A stretch of DNA of 64,000 nt, from the IMG/VR virus record IMGVR_UViG_3300025108_000020, positions 1-64,000 of that record; one strand, given 5' to 3'. A model generated the notes under the pieces. It searched no databases. It was not told where the DNA came from and saw only the letters and a program-made list of their open reading frames with translations. Of the stretch, positions 43,713 through 51,112 are shown in pieces. Each line of letters begins with the position of its first letter. Positions within the stretch are counted from its first letter, which is position 1. Source of the DNA: a virus. Both the position numbers and the translations under genes were made by a program.

Positions 43713-43921
43713 AAGAATAATTTAGAAGAAGAAATAAAGAGTAGAAATGATAACATAAGAACTACATCCCATGACTTAGTTCTTACAAAGTACGGCACTG
43801 ATATTAAATCAGCAACCAACATCATCATAGCACCTAGAGTTGAACTTACATGAAGAACAATGAAGTATGAGATGATAGAAAGGACACTACCAATAATTCT
43901 GGCAGTGACATCAATTTTCAT
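43709..43921 (-). CDS. 70-aa membrane protein, holin candidate
   Basis: Three hydrophobic segments (around residues 9-26, 28-40 and 53-69: SVLSIISYFIVLHV, GAMMMLVADLISV, VVLMLSFLLFISS). Size and position immediately upstream of the endolysin with a 4-nt overlap suggest a holin; this is inference. The C-terminus is very short and hydrophobic. Confidence 0.7.
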   Translation of the reverse strand: MKIDVTARIIGSVLSIISYFIVLHVSSTLGAMMMLVADLISVPYFVRTKSWDVVLMLSFLLFISSSKLFL

Positions 43922-44106
43922 GTTGCTGTCTCTCGTTTGATATTTTTTTCGATCTCTTTCAGATATCTTGCCTTGCCTGGTGTCATCGATGTAACAACAA
44001 CAGCACCATTAGGACCGTGCCAAGTGTAGTGTTTGCCGATTCGATACAAGATGAAATCATAAGATTTCATTAATTTTCGCAGTTCTTTGGGGATCTTGGT
44101 ACTCAT
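43918..44106 (-). CDS. 62-aa HicA-like protein
   Basis: The pattern ELRKLMKSYDFILYRIGKHY followed by TWHGPNGAVVVTSMTPGKAR and a C-terminal helix EIEKNIKR resembles HicA/YcfA mRNA interferases, whose conserved G-x-H motif (here GKH, His26) is catalytic. No HicB-like partner is seen next to it. It heads the lysis-like cassette, with 4-nt overlap. If active, it would cleave mRNA. Identification is from motif reading only. Confidence 0.6.
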   Translation of the reverse strand: MSTKIPKELRKLMKSYDFILYRIGKHYTWHGPNGAVVVTSMTPGKARYLKEIEKNIKRETAT

Positions 44107-44127
44107 GGAGGTGTCTTAACCTTACAT

Positions 44128-44156
44128 ATTCTAGCACCCCACCACTAGAGTGGCAA
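44128..44156 (-). promoter_or_regulatory. Sigma-70 promoter (TTGCCA-17-TAGAAT)
   Basis: -35 TTGCCA at 44151-44156, 17-nt spacer, -10 TAGAAT at 44128-44133. It would drive the HicA-like, hydrophobic and lysozyme genes. Confidence 0.65.
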
Positions 44157-44396
44157 GGTAGCGGGTCCGGTTCGTGAACTGGTTGATTTCTCTAACCTTT
44201 TGCAGAGATTTAAGGCAGACTGATAGTTACGGCAGACCTTATATTGTCTGCCCTGATGTATAACTACGAATTTTTTGCTATTTACAAGCGGGACCGCTGC
44301 CACTAACCCGTTTTTGCTCACATATCCAGAATATCTTAGTTGTGCATCAAGGATGTGAGTATTTGTATGATAGAAGGAACGATAGTTATCAGACAT
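44145..44396 (-). CDS. 83-aa unknown protein
   Basis: Starts MSDNYRSFYHTNTHILDAQL; central beta strands (NGLVAAVPLVNSKKFVVIHQ) and a helix (NYQSALNLCKRLEKS). No family recognised. Its 5' end overlaps the upstream 53-aa gene by 8 nt. Confidence 0.65.
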   Translation of the reverse strand: MSDNYRSFYHTNTHILDAQLRYSGYVSKNGLVAAVPLVNSKKFVVIHQGRQYKVCRNYQSALNLCKRLEKSTSSRTGPATLPL

Positions 44397-44550
44397 TCAT
44401 ATTAACACGCATGATTTGCACATTACCATACTGAGATTCAACGAGTTGTTCTGCACCTTGTTGATCTTGGCACTGAACATTGACAGTTTGCATTCCAGTC
44501 CTAGCAGAGTAGAATGTGACTTCAGCAGAGCGATTGTTGTTTCCGAACAT
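44389..44550 (-). CDS. 53-aa unknown protein
   Basis: ATG at 44548-44550 to TGA at 44389-44391. MFGNNNRSAEVTFYSARTGM then QDQQGAEQLVESQYGNVQIM. The strand-helix-strand shape resembles a small beta-alpha-beta fold. Function unknown. Confidence 0.6.
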   Translation of the reverse strand: MFGNNNRSAEVTFYSARTGMQTVNVQCQDQQGAEQLVESQYGNVQIMRVNMNV

Positions 44551-44564
44551 AATAAAAGAGAGAA

Positions 44565-45830
44565 TTAGGCGAATGAGTGAGCAGGGAGACCGTCAACAAA
44601 GATGAGATCGATGACTCTTTGCAAACGATTGCGTGTTGCTTGTGATGCTTTGCCACACAGAGGGACAGTCACAACACCGTGAGATTTACGGTAATCTGAT
44701 AATTTGCCAGGGATGATTCTACCCTCTGCAATATCCTTTGCATCATCTTTGTGTAGACGGATGACACGACCGATAGTCTGTGCCATCTCAATCACGGGCA
44801 GATTACGCAGTAGAATAGTATGAGTCAAACCAGGGACATTGATACCCTCAGACAGAATGGAGTAGTGAAAGACGATAAACTTTTTGTCATCATCTTTACC
44901 CCACTCAGTGAGGGTTTCAAAGAACTTATCACGACCAACTTTCTGACGATTGACATATGCACCATGCTTTGATGTAATATGTAAGATGTCATATCCCATC
45001 TCATTGAGTGAATCAAGGATATCTGTGCGTGATAGCATAGCCCACAATATGCGAGTATTGGGAGCAGCAACTAGAATCTTTGCAGAACTCTCATCACCAA
45101 GATCATCGATGATATCTAACACCATCTCACGATCTACATCATGTGCATTATGCTTGTTACGCACAAGTTCTGTCTCATGGACAACTAACTCTGGAGGAAT
45201 GATGCTGCCATTGTTGATAAGTTCGGGGGCAGGTACACTCTCCAGAGTATCACCGAAGACGACTTTATTGTTCATCCCAGCAGCATACGGATTGCGTGAG
45301 TATTTGGGAGTTGCAGTAAAGAAATAAGCATTAGATGCTAGTTGTGAAGTAGCAGCAACACCAACAAAGTGATTCTTTTGAGTTGCATTGTGTGCTTCAT
45401 CACAATACAAAACATCGACTTTGATGCCACTGTCAACAATCTTGTGTAAACTGTGGTAGGTAGTGAAGATCAGTTGATGGACAACTGCATTCATACAAAC
45501 ATCATCATGACGCTGAATCTCAGCGACTTTAGTAGTCTTGAAATGAGAAGTCTCACCACTGTGAATATGCATCACAGTATAGTTGTTGTTGTACTCATAT
45601 CCATCAATACCGTCAAGATATTGCATGAACTCACTACAAAGTTGTGAAGCGAGGAGAATACGAGGAGCAACAACAACTACAGTGAGAGGATTGACTGCAC
45701 TGTCAAGTTTACGAACACAATCTTCCATCATGATGACGGTCTTGCCGCCACCAGTAGGAACATAGACACACCCTTTAGTTGCGTTTTGAATAGCATCAAG
45801 AGCGCGTTTCTGGTGAGGTCGGAGTTGCAT
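44565..45830 (-). CDS. SF2 DNA helicase (DEAH-type)
   Basis: 421 aa from the ATG at 45828-45830 (a TTG just upstream is an alternative). Motif Q-like RPHQ, Walker A TGGGKT (26-31), DEAH (144-147), TATP (172-175) and a C-terminal motif VI (QTIGRVIR) place it in helicase superfamily 2. Its arrangement fits the phage/restriction-type ResIII helicase group. It is shorter than UvsW and I do not assign it as UvsW. Likely role is replication or recombination, or branch processing. It has a good promoter 26 nt upstream. Confidence 0.85.
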   Translation of the reverse strand: MQLRPHQKRALDAIQNATKGCVYVPTGGGKTVIMMEDCVRKLDSAVNPLTVVVVAPRILLASQLCSEFMQYLDGIDGYEYNNNYTVMHIHSGETSHFKTTKVAEIQRHDDVCMNAVVHQLIFTTYHSLHKIVDSGIKVDVLYCDEAHNATQKNHFVGVAATSQLASNAYFFTATPKYSRNPYAAGMNNKVVFGDTLESVPAPELINNGSIIPPELVVHETELVRNKHNAHDVDREMVLDIIDDLGDESSAKILVAAPNTRILWAMLSRTDILDSLNEMGYDILHITSKHGAYVNRQKVGRDKFFETLTEWGKDDDKKFIVFHYSILSEGINVPGLTHTILLRNLPVIEMAQTIGRVIRLHKDDAKDIAEGRIIPGKLSDYRKSHGVVTVPLCGKASQATRNRLQRVIDLIFVDGLPAHSFA

Positions 45831-45856
45831 CAAGTGCGTTGCTTGCTTATGGGTTA

Positions 45857-45885
45857 ATTATAGCAGATCCATATCCTTGCGTCTA
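45857..45885 (-). promoter_or_regulatory. Sigma-70 promoter (TAGACG-17-TATAAT)
   Basis: Perfect -10 TATAAT at 45857-45862 and -35-like TAGACG (4/6) at 45880-45885, spacer 17 nt, upstream of the helicase. Confidence 0.65.
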
Positions 45886-46019
45886 TGACCACCAGACGGT
45901 TCATCAACTGTCCTAGTATACTCGTACCATGGATGAGTATACTCTTGTTGCATATTATTCTCTACCCATTTCTTCAGAGATTCGTATCTCGCTTTCCAAA
46001 TTAACGCTTCTTCAGTCAT
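45858..46019 (-). CDS. 53-aa unknown protein
   Basis: ATG at 46017-46019 to TAA at 45858-45860. Encodes MTEEALIWKARYESLKKWVE; then a polar tail. Overlaps the upstream 66-aa gene by 8 nt. Function unknown. Confidence 0.55.
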   Translation of the reverse strand: MTEEALIWKARYESLKKWVENNMQQEYTHPWYEYTRTVDEPSGGHRRKDMDLL

Positions 46020-46212
46020 TTTTGTCTAATACTTCAATGTGTGATAGAAATTGTGCAGGTGCTTGAAACCATAACATTTGTGCATGTTCCCAATTGTCAA
46101 CAACTACAGATTGTTTATTTGAATAAACAATTTTGTAATCATGTCTCTCATAAGACTCGCTAGAAGTTTCTGTGAAATAACGCGGATCGTTACGGTCAAT
46201 CAATTGGGACAT
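46012..46212 (-). CDS. 66-aa unknown protein
   Basis: Starts MSQLIDRNDPRYFTETSSES; beta strands then a Trp/Phe-rich helix (DNWEHAQMLWFQAPAQFLSH). No family recognised. Confidence 0.6.
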   Translation of the reverse strand: MSQLIDRNDPRYFTETSSESYERHDYKIVYSNKQSVVVDNWEHAQMLWFQAPAQFLSHIEVLDKND

Positions 46213-46361
46213 TCTGGTTTGAGTCGATGTCCATATTCTATCACAACTTCATCGTGTTCTGCGAGGTCAGTTGTGACAGTTCTTCGAGTGATTTTATACT
46301 TATCACCAAGCATTTTAGCAGCAGTATGCAAAGCCCATGCTAATTCATTGTCTTTAGACAT
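46200..46361 (-). CDS. 53-aa unknown protein
   Basis: ATG at 46359-46361 to TGA at 46200-46202. MSKDNELAWALHTAAKMLGD, then basic and acidic segments with a C-terminal Cys. Function unknown. Confidence 0.55.
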   Translation of the reverse strand: MSKDNELAWALHTAAKMLGDKYKITRRTVTTDLAEHDEVVIEYGHRLKPECPN

Positions 46362-46551
46362 TTTTCTCCGCTCGTATTTGCTTGAAGTATAGTTTATAAT
46401 AGTTTTTCTTTATAGATTCAATCTTGAGCATATCTTCTTCAAATCCTAAGAATTTAAGCATCTGATATGACCCCTCTAACTCACTAATTAACCTTGCATA
46501 ATTAGCAGAACATCTCTCCTGTCCACCAAATTCATACTTACTCAACGCCAT
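46354..46551 (-). CDS. 65-aa unknown protein
   Basis: ATG at 46549-46551 (MALSKYEFGGQERCSANYAR) chosen because GGAG lies 7 nt upstream; four extra codons are possible from an earlier ATG. Helical, Tyr/Lys-rich C-terminus. Overlaps the upstream gene. Confidence 0.6.
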   Translation of the reverse strand: MALSKYEFGGQERCSANYARLISELEGSYQMLKFLGFEEDMLKIESIKKNYYKLYFKQIRAEKNV

Positions 46552-46885
46552 ATAATACTCCACCTTTGAATGTTAAATATCGTCGCGGAAGTGCTGCATA
46601 GTGCGCGTTCCACTGCGCTGGATATACTTCTATCTCCTTATCTATGAATACGGGACTAACTTTACCATGACAACCATTTGGAACTGGTTTTACTTTCTCC
46701 CATATATTCTCTGCTTTCTCATTGATAATAAGATCTTGTGTTCCTTGATAATTGATATCCCACAATCTACCTAGAGGATCTATCCAATAATGATACATGC
46801 AACACTCTAAGTCCTTGGTCTGCAATTCTTTAGTAAACCCAGCACCAAGATCATAAGAAGATCTTAGAGTATCAAACATGCCCAT
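46538..46885 (-). CDS. 115-aa unknown protein
   Basis: Starts MGMFDTLRSSYDLGAGFTKE; aromatic and Cys-bearing centre (DLECCMYHYWIDPLGRLWDI) and beta-rich C-terminal part. The MGMFDT start recurs among T4-like phage small proteins, but no function is known. The start is 1 nt beyond the upstream stop. Confidence 0.7.
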   Translation of the reverse strand: MGMFDTLRSSYDLGAGFTKELQTKDLECCMYHYWIDPLGRLWDINYQGTQDLIINEKAENIWEKVKPVPNGCHGKVSPVFIDKEIEVYPAQWNAHYAALPRRYLTFKGGVLYGVE

Positions 46886-46886
46886 G

Positions 46887-47591
46887 TTATTGATAGATGT
46901 GAAACATCATACCGTGGTATCCAGAGTTATACTTTTTGCCTGATCCTTTCATCTGAAGATGGAACAGTTTAACTCCACTAGCGGTACGAAAATGTAATGT
47001 CGTATTATTTAGAGTCCACTCTCCATCCTCACATAACTCTCTAAGATATGCAACATCGATGAAGCGCATTTCATCAGTTTTCTTATTACGCCATATCATT
47101 TGACTCACAGGATATCCATCATTAAGACCATGACGCACTATCACATCAAAAATTGCCATCTTATTGGCGTTCATGAAGGTCATGAAGGCGTCTTTAATAC
47201 CCTGAGGGATATTGTCAGCGTACACACGATTTTGACGGATCTCAGCGTCACTCAGAACGAGATCCTTATGGCGTAAACAAACAGTAGACATACCAAAGTT
47301 ATTAGGAACACCAAAGAACAACCTAATAAACAGAGCTGGAAAAGTCTCTTGAAGTCCAAAATACTCAATGAATTTACGAGAGGATAATAATGCTACTTGA
47401 GTATGGTTCTTACTTACATTCTTGACAGAGTATGCAATACCAGAATCGTTGTCATAAACATCGACTTTAGTATCTGGGCGACCATTAACAACATGATCAC
47501 CACCAAATACCTCATTTAAATATGCGGGAAGATCATGCTCATATGCATGACCCTCAAATTTGGCGAGTCGTCCTGCTTCAGTAGCGTTCAT
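46887..47591 (-). CDS. PD-(D/E)XK-like nuclease candidate
   Basis: 234 aa. Residues 38-58 read GRPDTKVDVYDNDSGIAYSV then KN, resembling a PD...D-x(12)-SxK active site: Asp44 and Lys57, with Ser in place of the usual Asp/Glu before Lys. Other conserved-looking positions are RLAKFEGHAYEHDL at the N-terminus and GYHGMMFHIYQ at the C-terminus. If correct it may be a restriction-type or recombination nuclease. TATAAT lies 22-27 nt upstream. The assignment is tentative; a structure search would be decisive. Confidence 0.6.
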   Translation of the reverse strand: MNATEAGRLAKFEGHAYEHDLPAYLNEVFGGDHVVNGRPDTKVDVYDNDSGIAYSVKNVSKNHTQVALLSSRKFIEYFGLQETFPALFIRLFFGVPNNFGMSTVCLRHKDLVLSDAEIRQNRVYADNIPQGIKDAFMTFMNANKMAIFDVIVRHGLNDGYPVSQMIWRNKKTDEMRFIDVAYLRELCEDGEWTLNNTTLHFRTASGVKLFHLQMKGSGKKYNSGYHGMMFHIYQ

Positions 47592-47633
47592 GGTTCCCTG
47601 TCTTATGTCTATATTATAGCAACTAGAACCGGA

Positions 47634-49049
47634 TCATGACTTCTTTTTGGTCCGCTTCTTAAAGTGTCCATCCATCATGGAATCTAACACAATTTCACCA
47701 AATTTCTCACTAGGTTCCCACAATGGTGACATGAGAGGATATTTATCTGCATATGGAGCACCTAAACCATATACTGCTTGACAGAAACTTTGGTAGGGAC
47801 CTAACATTCTATATGGTTCATCTGACTCATCTGTCATTCTTTGACGCAGATAAGTTTTATCCTCTGATTGTGCTTGATGTCTAAAATAATCAAGTCTAAT
47901 GTTCTCTTCAACAGGAACTTCTTCCATCTTCTCATATACTAATCTACGCTCAGTTGAGTGTAGATCTTTATCCTCAAGCAACCTACATGCCGTTTCTCTA
48001 GCGTTAATCCAGAAATCAGATTGACGATACTGTGTACCAAATTGTAGATAGAATGCCATAAAAGCAGCAGCATCGATCTGGTGATCTCTCCACCTATCTT
48101 CAATTTCTAGACGCTGTAAGTTATTGCATGGACTATCATTATCACCAAATATAAATTCTCCTAATGCTTCGCCAACATCAGTCTCAACATAACTATTAAA
48201 CCCAATTAAATCATCGTTCATACCTAGAGCACGACCACATCTTGCATACATTTTATTACTATGAATGCAATACTCAGATACTTTATGATCAGAATCAGTC
48301 TTCTTATATGAGCAATGCTTTTTAACAGCGCAATGCTTATTAAAATCTTCTACTGCCTCTTCTTCAGTTGTAATCTCATGATCATATGAATAGATCCATG
48401 TTTGTGCATCTTGTGTAGGAATACCAGTCAAATATCCATGCTCACATGCAATAAATGCGCTGTAGTCCCAGTCACCAGGAATCTTACGATTAACAGTTAA
48501 TTTTGTATCAGATGGATTGAATAGTGCATCTTTAAATGAAGTCTTATCCCACAGTCCACCTCTTACACAGTCAACGACGAAATCAAACTCCTCACCGTCG
48601 ATATATGCACTATCCTCATCAAATGTAACATCTTTAACTCTCTTATCAACTAAGTTAAGGTTAAAGTGTTGATTTCGTACATTATCCCAAAAGAAGTCAA
48701 CAAACTTACCTTCATCAATATGCATTGATACCTCAGTAGGATCAAACATAACGAAGAAGTTTTTATCAGTACGATTACCAAACCCAATAAACTTTAACCC
48801 AAGTTTTTGAGTCGCATCAAATCTTTTATGAAAGTCGAGTGTACTAATTGTGGTGTTGGTAGCAATAACAGTAAGCCAAAGTGTATTGACTTGCACTCCG
48901 AAGTTGTCAATTTTATGCGAGCAATCCCGTATCCATGTAATTTCGTCATCCTGAAAAATGCTATCTGAATTATCTCTACGAGCAATGAGTTGTGTAACAG
49001 TCGCTACAGCATCTGCACCTGCACCGATAACAGCGATTTTCCTACTCAT
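47634..49049 (-). CDS. FAD-dependent halogenase-like protein (PrnA family)
   Basis: 471 aa. Begins with a Rossmann FAD motif (AVIGAGADAVATV) and has the length and layout of the tryptophan halogenase family, reported in many cyanophages. I see ITWIRDCSHKIDNFGVQVNT in the correct region and DFVVDCVRGGLWDKT in the second half. The classic GWxWxIP motif is not found; WIYSYDHEIT lies roughly there. Activity is therefore uncertain. A chlorinating or other flavin-dependent role on a small metabolite is conceivable. Confidence 0.75.
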   Translation of the reverse strand: MSRKIAVIGAGADAVATVTQLIARRDNSDSIFQDDEITWIRDCSHKIDNFGVQVNTLWLTVIATNTTISTLDFHKRFDATQKLGLKFIGFGNRTDKNFFVMFDPTEVSMHIDEGKFVDFFWDNVRNQHFNLNLVDKRVKDVTFDEDSAYIDGEEFDFVVDCVRGGLWDKTSFKDALFNPSDTKLTVNRKIPGDWDYSAFIACEHGYLTGIPTQDAQTWIYSYDHEITTEEEAVEDFNKHCAVKKHCSYKKTDSDHKVSEYCIHSNKMYARCGRALGMNDDLIGFNSYVETDVGEALGEFIFGDNDSPCNNLQRLEIEDRWRDHQIDAAAFMAFYLQFGTQYRQSDFWINARETACRLLEDKDLHSTERRLVYEKMEEVPVEENIRLDYFRHQAQSEDKTYLRQRMTDESDEPYRMLGPYQSFCQAVYGLGAPYADKYPLMSPLWEPSEKFGEIVLDSMMDGHFKKRTKKKS

Positions 49050-49072
49050 GCGTCTAGAATTATATCTTCGTC

Positions 49073-49079
49073 TATTTAG
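49073..49079 (-). promoter_or_regulatory. T4-type late promoter candidate (CTAAATA)
   Basis: CTAAATA lies 23 nt upstream of the halogenase-like gene on the minus strand, overlapping the stop codon of the preceding 53-aa gene. Weaker than the TATAAATA sites. Confidence 0.4.
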
Positions 49080-49237
49080 TTAAGAACCGGTAGAATATCA
49101 TAGTCTTCAATTCCTTGCTCTTTTAGCACATTAATGTACCAGATTACATCTTCTTGTCTGTAGAATACTGCCTTTTGAAATGAAGAGTATCCTTTCTTTG
49201 GACGCTTCCAACAGAGAGCGAATTTCATTGAACTCAT
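49076..49237 (-). CDS. 53-aa unknown protein
   Basis: ATG at 49235-49237 (MSSMKFALCWKRPKKGYSSF) chosen because the longer upstream reading crosses the neighbouring gene. Basic and aromatic; ends EDYDILPVLN. Function unknown. Confidence 0.55.
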   Translation of the reverse strand: MSSMKFALCWKRPKKGYSSFQKAVFYRQEDVIWYINVLKEQGIEDYDILPVLN

Positions 49238-49271
49238 AGCTATAGTTGTGCTGAACTTCGACAAAGTTAGT

Positions 49272-50450
49272 CTACTTGGTTGCCCAGGTCTTGTCAACCG
49301 TAATGTTGGCAAGACGAAACTCATCGTCAACAAACTTCATCATAGACTTATCGTTGTGGACAACATAACCCTCTGGATTTGTAGGAGTTTGACCGATGAA
49401 TGTCTTGATAGTACCGACTTTGTTGAGTTGATCGATAACCATCTTCTTAGCACTACGAATAGAAATATATGCAGCAACTAGAAAATAGAACTCACGACGG
49501 TGATGTGCAATAAACATAAGACCATCAGATTCCATGTTGTCATACTTTTTCTGAGTGGCAGCAGTCTTCTTCTTACCTTTCTCAGTTTGAATAGCAACTC
49601 TGTAGAATTGTGCAAACTCAGCAACCATTGTCTTTGCATTGACAATGCCACGACCAGCACGAATGCGCTGATTGAAGAACTTCTTAATGAGAAGGTGCAT
49701 CATTAGATTAGATCTACCTTGACCTTGTAAGATGTCAAGAAACTTAGAAGATTGCTTTAGCGCACCTTGTGCGCGATTGATGTGAGCATTGAAAGTATAC
49801 AGATCTCCTTGATCAAACAAAGAAGAACCAGTGGCATCAATAAAATTCGCACTGGCAACAAAAACATCTTCAGTAGAATGATACTTAGGGGCTTTCTTGA
49901 GAGGTACAACTTCCGCAGTCTGTAGAGTATCGCCCTTGTATTTTGTATGAAATACGATTCCAAGTTTGGAAAGATGAACGACAGAACCTGTACGGGAATT
50001 ACGATCAACAGCGTAAGTAATAGTATTAGGAGTGAAACAAATAACTCTGTTTCCACCGATAATGCCGCTTCTCTTATCTTCCGCAGTGAATAATAAGTCA
50101 CCTTGAACGATACCTGAGATATTGAGTTGAGGAAGATACTGCAAGCAATCTTTGAGTTTAGATGCAAGTTGACCAGTATAGAAACGATCTACATCAGTGT
50201 CATCAAAACAGATCTTTGGATTGACTTTGTTGAATACTGATTTAGTACCAACAAAGAAACGACCACTGACAGGTTCTGTGCCACAAATGATAGCTGGAGC
50301 ACCATCCCACTTCGTGGTGATATTTAAGTCACTAGACTTGCCAGACAACATGTCACTGAACTGACGCAAAAATGTGATGACATTGAAACCACCAGCGGTG
50401 CCGCTGTTCAGGATCTCGTCTTCTAGGTGCTCAAGGTGTGTGTTCTTCAT
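49272..50450 (-). CDS. Ligase-like nucleotidyltransferase
   Basis: 392 aa. Residues 47-50 are KWDG in the setting TTKWDGAPAIICG, matching motif I KxDG of DNA/RNA ligases and capping enzymes. Near the C-terminus EGYVVH (360-365) matches motif IV and MMKFV (Lys372) motif V. The ~310-residue gap between motifs I and IV, compared with about 150-200 in typical ligases, suggests an inserted domain. It may be a polynucleotide ligase, end-healing enzyme or protein-modifying nucleotidyltransferase. TATAAT ends 6 nt before the ATG. Confidence 0.75.
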   Translation of the reverse strand: MKNTHLEHLEDEILNSGTAGGFNVITFLRQFSDMLSGKSSDLNITTKWDGAPAIICGTEPVSGRFFVGTKSVFNKVNPKICFDDTDVDRFYTGQLASKLKDCLQYLPQLNISGIVQGDLLFTAEDKRSGIIGGNRVICFTPNTITYAVDRNSRTGSVVHLSKLGIVFHTKYKGDTLQTAEVVPLKKAPKYHSTEDVFVASANFIDATGSSLFDQGDLYTFNAHINRAQGALKQSSKFLDILQGQGRSNLMMHLLIKKFFNQRIRAGRGIVNAKTMVAEFAQFYRVAIQTEKGKKKTAATQKKYDNMESDGLMFIAHHRREFYFLVAAYISIRSAKKMVIDQLNKVGTIKTFIGQTPTNPEGYVVHNDKSMMKFVDDEFRLANITVDKTWATK

Positions 50451-50456
50451 GTCTGT

Positions 50457-50462
50457 ATTATA
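50457..50462 (-). promoter_or_regulatory. -10 box TATAAT giving a possibly leaderless mRNA
   Basis: TATAAT is followed by ACAGAC and the ATG at 50450, so transcription would start at or next to the start codon. The -35 is weak. Confidence 0.5.
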
Positions 50463-50502
50463 GCGCCTACACTGCGTTGTGGGCGGTTTAGTGGACAGTT
50501 CT

Positions 50503-51105
50503 TCATCTGAACCCAGGACCGTTTGCCCAGACCACTAGAGAGCGTCTAGTGCCCCTTGTGACAGGTGTCACACGATGAACCACATAGCTAGGAAACATCG
50601 TAACTATGCCTCTATCATCTGCTGCTGTTTGAATGACACCATTATGTAACTGCAACTCACCACCATCATAATCATCAGGATCAGATAGTTGCACCGACAT
50701 ACTTAACTTTCTGGGTGGCATTTCACCCAGAACCATATTATCTACATGCCAACGATAAAATGAATCATTATCATTGTAAACAGTATATTGTAGATGTTCA
50801 TGAAATCCATGAATATCAAATCTCCAATGCATACCATTCATACATCTAAGAATATTACCCAGTCTGTCATATATCCACTCAGTATCATCATTCAACTCAA
50901 TCCATGAGTTCTTTGACTTTCTAATACTTGTTTCTATTTCGTGCGATTCTTCATCCTGCCCTACAACTGAGTCATGAGGATTTAATGACTCTCCATAAGT
51001 AATAATCTTATCACATTCTTCAGATGTAAATCCATCTTCCCAAGACTCATATAATATTTCCCCCGTACCAAAGTTTGGTGAGGGAGATATGCGATAAATT
51101 GACAT
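50503..51105 (-). CDS. 2OG-Fe(II) dioxygenase, prolyl-4-hydroxylase-like
   Basis: 200 aa, cytosolic. It has a double-stranded beta-helix with the complete iron and co-substrate set: HxD (His120, Asp122 in RWHVDN), distal His177 (VVHRV) and Arg187/188 (GTRRSLVVW). FYRWHVDNM, RKLSMSVQLSDPDDYDGGEL and FPSYVVHRVTPV are typical of the PiuC/prolyl-4-hydroxylase group. It starts 7 nt after the collagen-like gene stop, so that protein is its natural candidate substrate. Binding or activity is not shown. Confidence 0.85.
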   Translation of the reverse strand: MSIYRISPSPNFGTGEILYESWEDGFTSEECDKIITYGESLNPHDSVVGQDEESHEIETSIRKSKNSWIELNDDTEWIYDRLGNILRCMNGMHWRFDIHGFHEHLQYTVYNDNDSFYRWHVDNMVLGEMPPRKLSMSVQLSDPDDYDGGELQLHNGVIQTAADDRGIVTMFPSYVVHRVTPVTRGTRRSLVVWANGPGFR

Positions 51106-51112
51106 AATAAAA

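Noticed and set aside
44565-45830. Assignment of the helicase as UvsW
   Set aside because: Motifs fit SF2 in general, but the length and N-terminus do not clearly match T4-type UvsW.
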